Shown here: in pieces, positions 61,763 through 64,000 of the stretch
How positions within the stretch are numbered: the stretch's first letter is position 1
How the letters are laid out: the number at the start of each line of letters is the position of its first letter
From: PLanc-01 sp035342095
GTDB taxonomy: Bacteria; Planctomycetota; Phycisphaerae; Sedimentisphaerales; Anaerobacaceae
Direction: 5' to 3'
NCBI GenBank assembly: GCA_035342095.1
Contig: DAOQWL010000022.1
Span: 1 to 64,000 of the forward strand
DNA: 64,000 nucleotides
The notes under the pieces: generated by a model
The model's input: only the letters and a program-made list of their open reading frames with translations
What the model was told of the DNA's origin: nothing
The model's database searches: none
Translations under genes and position numbers: made by a program

Positions 61763-62758
61763 ATGAGAACCCTTACGCAGCTTTCGGAGTTCGGGCAGGT
61801 CCCGCCGGGATGCGTCCTGACGATCGGGAACTTCGACGGGGTGCACGTCGGCCACCAGGAGATCTTCCGCGAGGCCTGTCGGATTGCCCACGAGCGGGGC
61901 GCCCAGATGGTCGTGATGACGTTCGAGCCGCATCCCGTGGCGATTCTGCACCCGGAGAAAGCGCCGGGCGTGCTGACGCCTCTGTCGCTGAAGCTCCGCC
62001 TGCTGGACGACTATGCCGACAACTGCATCATCGTCCTGGAAGACAACAGGGACCTGCTGAGCCTCTCGCCGGAGGCCTTCGTGGACGAGTTCCTGATGGC
62101 GACGATCCGACCGGCGGTTCTCGTGGAAGGCGACGACTTTCATTTCGGGACCGGCAGGACCGGCGACGTCCGCACCCTGTCCGACTTCGGGCGGGCGAAG
62201 GGCTTCGAGGTCGTGGTCGTCCCGGCCCGTCAGATCGAGCTGGCGACCGGGCAGCACCTGCGAGTATCGAGCACGATCATCCGCTACATGCTGGAGGGGG
62301 GCCATGTAGCCGAGGCCGCCGTCGCGTTGTCCCGGCCTTACCGCCTCCTCGGTCCCATCGTGTCGGGCTGGGGACGCGGGCGGAAACTGGGCTTCCCGAC
62401 GCTCAACCTGGGCAAGCCCAACCAGGTCATCCCGGGCGAAGGGGTCTATGCCGGCTTCGTGGAGACGGCCCCCACGGAGCAGGGGCTCTTGCGGGAGTGC
62501 AGGCACATCCCCGCTGTGTTCAGTATCGGACAGACCCGCACGTTTGGAGACGAGCATCCGCTCCTGATCGAAGCCCACCTGCTCATGCCCGGCGTGGGCG
62601 ACATGACGGGCCGGTGGATGGCGATGGATTTCGTTCAGCACCTGCGCAGCCAGCACAAGTTCGGCTCGCCCGAGGAACTTGCAGCGCAGATCACCAAGGA
62701 TTGTCAGCAAGCCAGGGCGATTCTACAGACAGTCACGACAGGAGGTCCCCATGAGTGA
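61763..62758 (+). CDS. ribF: bifunctional riboflavin kinase/FAD synthetase
   Basis: 331 residues from ATG 61763. Makes FMN and then FAD from riboflavin. The adenylyltransferase half starts VLTIGNFDGVHVGHQEIF (about 18-35) with the later RVSSTIIRYML; the kinase half has GPIVSGWGRGRKLGFPTLNL and the GVYAGFVE region. Length is normal. No ribosome site is visible before the ATG, but a promoter ends nine bases upstream, consistent with a near-leaderless message. The next gene overlaps its end by eight bases. Confidence 0.95.
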   Translation: MRTLTQLSEFGQVPPGCVLTIGNFDGVHVGHQEIFREACRIAHERGAQMVVMTFEPHPVAILHPEKAPGVLTPLSLKLRLLDDYADNCIIVLEDNRDLLSLSPEAFVDEFLMATIRPAVLVEGDDFHFGTGRTGDVRTLSDFGRAKGFEVVVVPARQIELATGQHLRVSSTIIRYMLEGGHVAEAAVALSRPYRLLGPIVSGWGRGRKLGFPTLNLGKPNQVIPGEGVYAGFVETAPTEQGLLRECRHIPAVFSIGQTRTFGDEHPLLIEAHLLMPGVGDMTGRWMAMDFVQHLRSQHKFGSPEELAAQITKDCQQARAILQTVTTGGPHE

Positions 62759-63017
62759 GGCAAGACACATCGTACTGGGCATTCACATCACCAATCGCGT
62801 GAAGCACGTCCGCAAGGTGCAGGAAGTGCTCACGGAGTACGGATGCAGCATCAAGACCCGCCTGGGTCTGCACGCCGTCTCGGAGAACTTCTGCTCGCCC
62901 AACGGCCTGCTGCTCCTGGAGATGGCCGGCCCGGAGAAACCGGTCTTCGAGATGATGGACAAGCTCAAGGCCATCGAGGGCGTCGACGTGCAGAAGATGG
63001 TCTTCGAGCACGAGTGA
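62751..63017 (+). CDS. TM1266-type ACT-like protein (iron-only hydrogenase regulator family)
   Basis: 88 residues from ATG 62751, with AGGAGG inside the end of ribF; the two genes overlap by eight bases. The protein is a single ferredoxin-like/ACT-like domain (ARHIVLGIHITNRVKHVRKV, then NFCSPNGLLLLEMAGPEKPV). The family is named for a putative regulator near iron-only hydrogenase genes, but it also occurs in other contexts. Translational coupling to ribF suggests a flavin or cofactor link; no hydrogenase is visible here. Confidence 0.75.
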   Translation: MSEARHIVLGIHITNRVKHVRKVQEVLTEYGCSIKTRLGLHAVSENFCSPNGLLLLEMAGPEKPVFEMMDKLKAIEGVDVQKMVFEHE

Positions 63018-63028
63018 GGGGCTTTTGA

Positions 63029-64000
63029 GTGAGCAATGAAGCATATCGACGTGCGGCCGAGTTGATCGACGGCGCGGAGCATATCCTCGTCACGACACAC
63101 CTGAGGCCGGACGGCGATGCCTGCGGCTGTGTTGCGGCGATGACGCACGTATTGAGAGAATCCGGCAAGACCGTCCGTCCGCTGTTCGTTTCGCCGATGC
63201 CCGACTGGTACGGATTCCTCTTCGACGAGAAGGTCCCTGTGCTGGGCGAGGACGTGCAGACCGAGGATCTTGTCGGCGGCAAGCTCGGTCCCGTCGATCT
63301 GGTCGTGATCCTGGACACGAACAGCTACAGCCAATTGCCGGGATTCGACGACTATCTCAGACGGGTCGGGACGCCGGTCCTCGTGGTGGATCACCACGCG
63401 ACATCGGACGGGCTCGGCCGGGTCGAGATTACCGATCCCACCGCTGCGGCAGCGGGCCTTGTCCTGTTGGAGTTTCTCAAGCAGCTCGGTCGGCCGATTA
63501 CCCGGACGGTCGCACAGGCCCTGTTCGTGGCGATCGCGACGGACACCGGGTGGTTCCATCTTCGCAACACGGACAGCCGCGTGTTCGCTGCGTGTGCGGA
63601 GCTGATCGATCTCGGCGTGGACGCGAACGATCTCTATCGCAAGCTCTATCAGACCTTCTCTCCCGCCCGGTTCCGCCTGATGACTGTCCTGCTCGAGAGG
63701 GTCGAACTGCACCTGGACGGCCGCTACGCGTCGCAGTATCTGCTTCGCGAGGACTTCGAGCGGACGGGGGCCGCCTATCGCGACACCGAGAATATGGTCA
63801 ACGAGTGCCAGCGGATCGGCTCGGTGCAAGTGGCGGCGCTGTTCGTGGAATTGCGGGACGGGCGCATCCGCTGTTCGCTGCGGAGCCGGCCCGATTCGCA
63901 GCATTGTTGCGGAACCGACGCCCCTTCGGCGGTGGACGTCAGCGAGATTGCGGCGGCGTTCGGCGGCGGGGGACATCGAATGGCGGCCGGCACGTACCTG
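63029..64000 (+). CDS. DHH-family phosphoesterase, NrnA-like (partial)
   Basis: At least 324 residues from GTG 63029; the C-terminus runs beyond the window. DHH/DHHA1 proteins of the NrnA type degrade very short RNA and pAp. Motifs are TTHLRPDGDACG, VILDTNS, VVDHHATSDG and the DHHA1 block FGGGGHRMAAGTYL at the right edge. GAGGGG lies about nine bases before the GTG. It follows the TM1266-type gene by 11 bases, so ribF, this ACT-like gene and nrnA may form one operon, as ribF and nrnA often lie together elsewhere. Confidence 0.92.
   Translation, partial: MSNEAYRRAAELIDGAEHILVTTHLRPDGDACGCVAAMTHVLRESGKTVRPLFVSPMPDWYGFLFDEKVPVLGEDVQTEDLVGGKLGPVDLVVILDTNSYSQLPGFDDYLRRVGTPVLVVDHHATSDGLGRVEITDPTAAAAGLVLLEFLKQLGRPITRTVAQALFVAIATDTGWFHLRNTDSRVFAACAELIDLGVDANDLYRKLYQTFSPARFRLMTVLLERVELHLDGRYASQYLLREDFERTGAAYRDTENMVNECQRIGSVQVAALFVELRDGRIRCSLRSRPDSQHCCGTDAPSAVDVSEIAAAFGGGGHRMAAGTYL

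Noticed and set aside
1..64000. CRISPR arrays, tRNA or rRNA genes, insertion-sequence transposases
   Set aside because: No regular spaced direct repeats, no cloverleaf-like sequences and no transposase motifs were seen in reading the window.

Overview
The window is high-GC bacterial chromosome that looks like a planctomycete of the Phycisphaerae type. The pointers are a PEP-CTERM-tailed secreted protein with the VPAPGAI variant, a prepilin-like protein with an H-x9-DG-type ending, dockerin repeats on secreted proteins, CotH/lamin-tail and LamG proteins, many Tat-type or lipoprotein leaders, and scattered sugar-polymer enzymes. This placement is inference from gene style; no rRNA or tRNA gene was seen. 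The housekeeping genes (uvrB, nadC, birA, eno, ilvC, lexA, ribF, nrnA-like) are scattered singly or in short runs.

Layout. 1-4360 (minus): a collinear run of an ECF-like sigma factor, a small unknown protein, a protein joining an archaeal-type threonyl-tRNA editing-like domain to a PLD-like domain, a sodium:solute symporter with an overlapping 51-residue membrane protein, and a GH29 alpha-fucosidase cut by the window edge. 4598-8282 (minus): a Tyr-rich TPR surface protein and a membrane-anchored unknown. 8474-13477 (plus): murein-peptide amidase-like lipoprotein, uvrB, nadC, birA. 13487-16777 (minus): a response regulator and a hybrid kinase with REC-PAS-PAS-HisKA-HATPase-REC-Hpt. 17355-18308: a C39-like PEP-CTERM protein with a strong promoter and a long leader. 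18428-19342: cell-wall amidase.

19475-24027 (minus) is a seven-gene run headed by a His-rich membrane protein and a Fur-family regulator. A palindrome overlaps the -35 box of its promoter, and the run continues into a Cys/His small protein, two secreted dockerin proteins (one with an HDHDHED tail) and a prepilin. It looks like a metal-responsive secretion locus. A CcdA-like protein and a TPR protein diverge from it. 25913-30937 holds a YbaK-type deacylase, enolase, a YdjC-type deacetylase flanked by inverted copies of a dispersed repeat, and a LarA-type racemase. 31043-44090 is the polymer-degrading part: CE4-like+GH9 fusion, Gfo/Idh/MocA oxidoreductase, a 1787-residue putative polysaccharide lyase, and a CotH protein with two lamin-tail domains. 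44221-51522: ilvC with a loop suggesting NADH use, a lipoprotein, creatininase-like and DUF362 proteins facing apart, and an NlpC/P60 lipoprotein followed closely by a polysaccharide deacetylase. 51537-55788 (minus): PHP phosphoesterase and a LamG/discoidin adhesin. 56569-64000: lexA, a PQQ-propeller protein, two small proteins, a second PHP protein, a DUF2959 lipoprotein, ribF, a TM1266-type ACT protein and a DHH phosphoesterase cut by the edge.

Two cross-cutting observations stand out. Consensus-like promoters lie 7-9 bases before the start codons of three genes (33735, 49184, 61763), so these may be leaderless messages. Several families of inverted dispersed repeats occupy the intergenic gaps.
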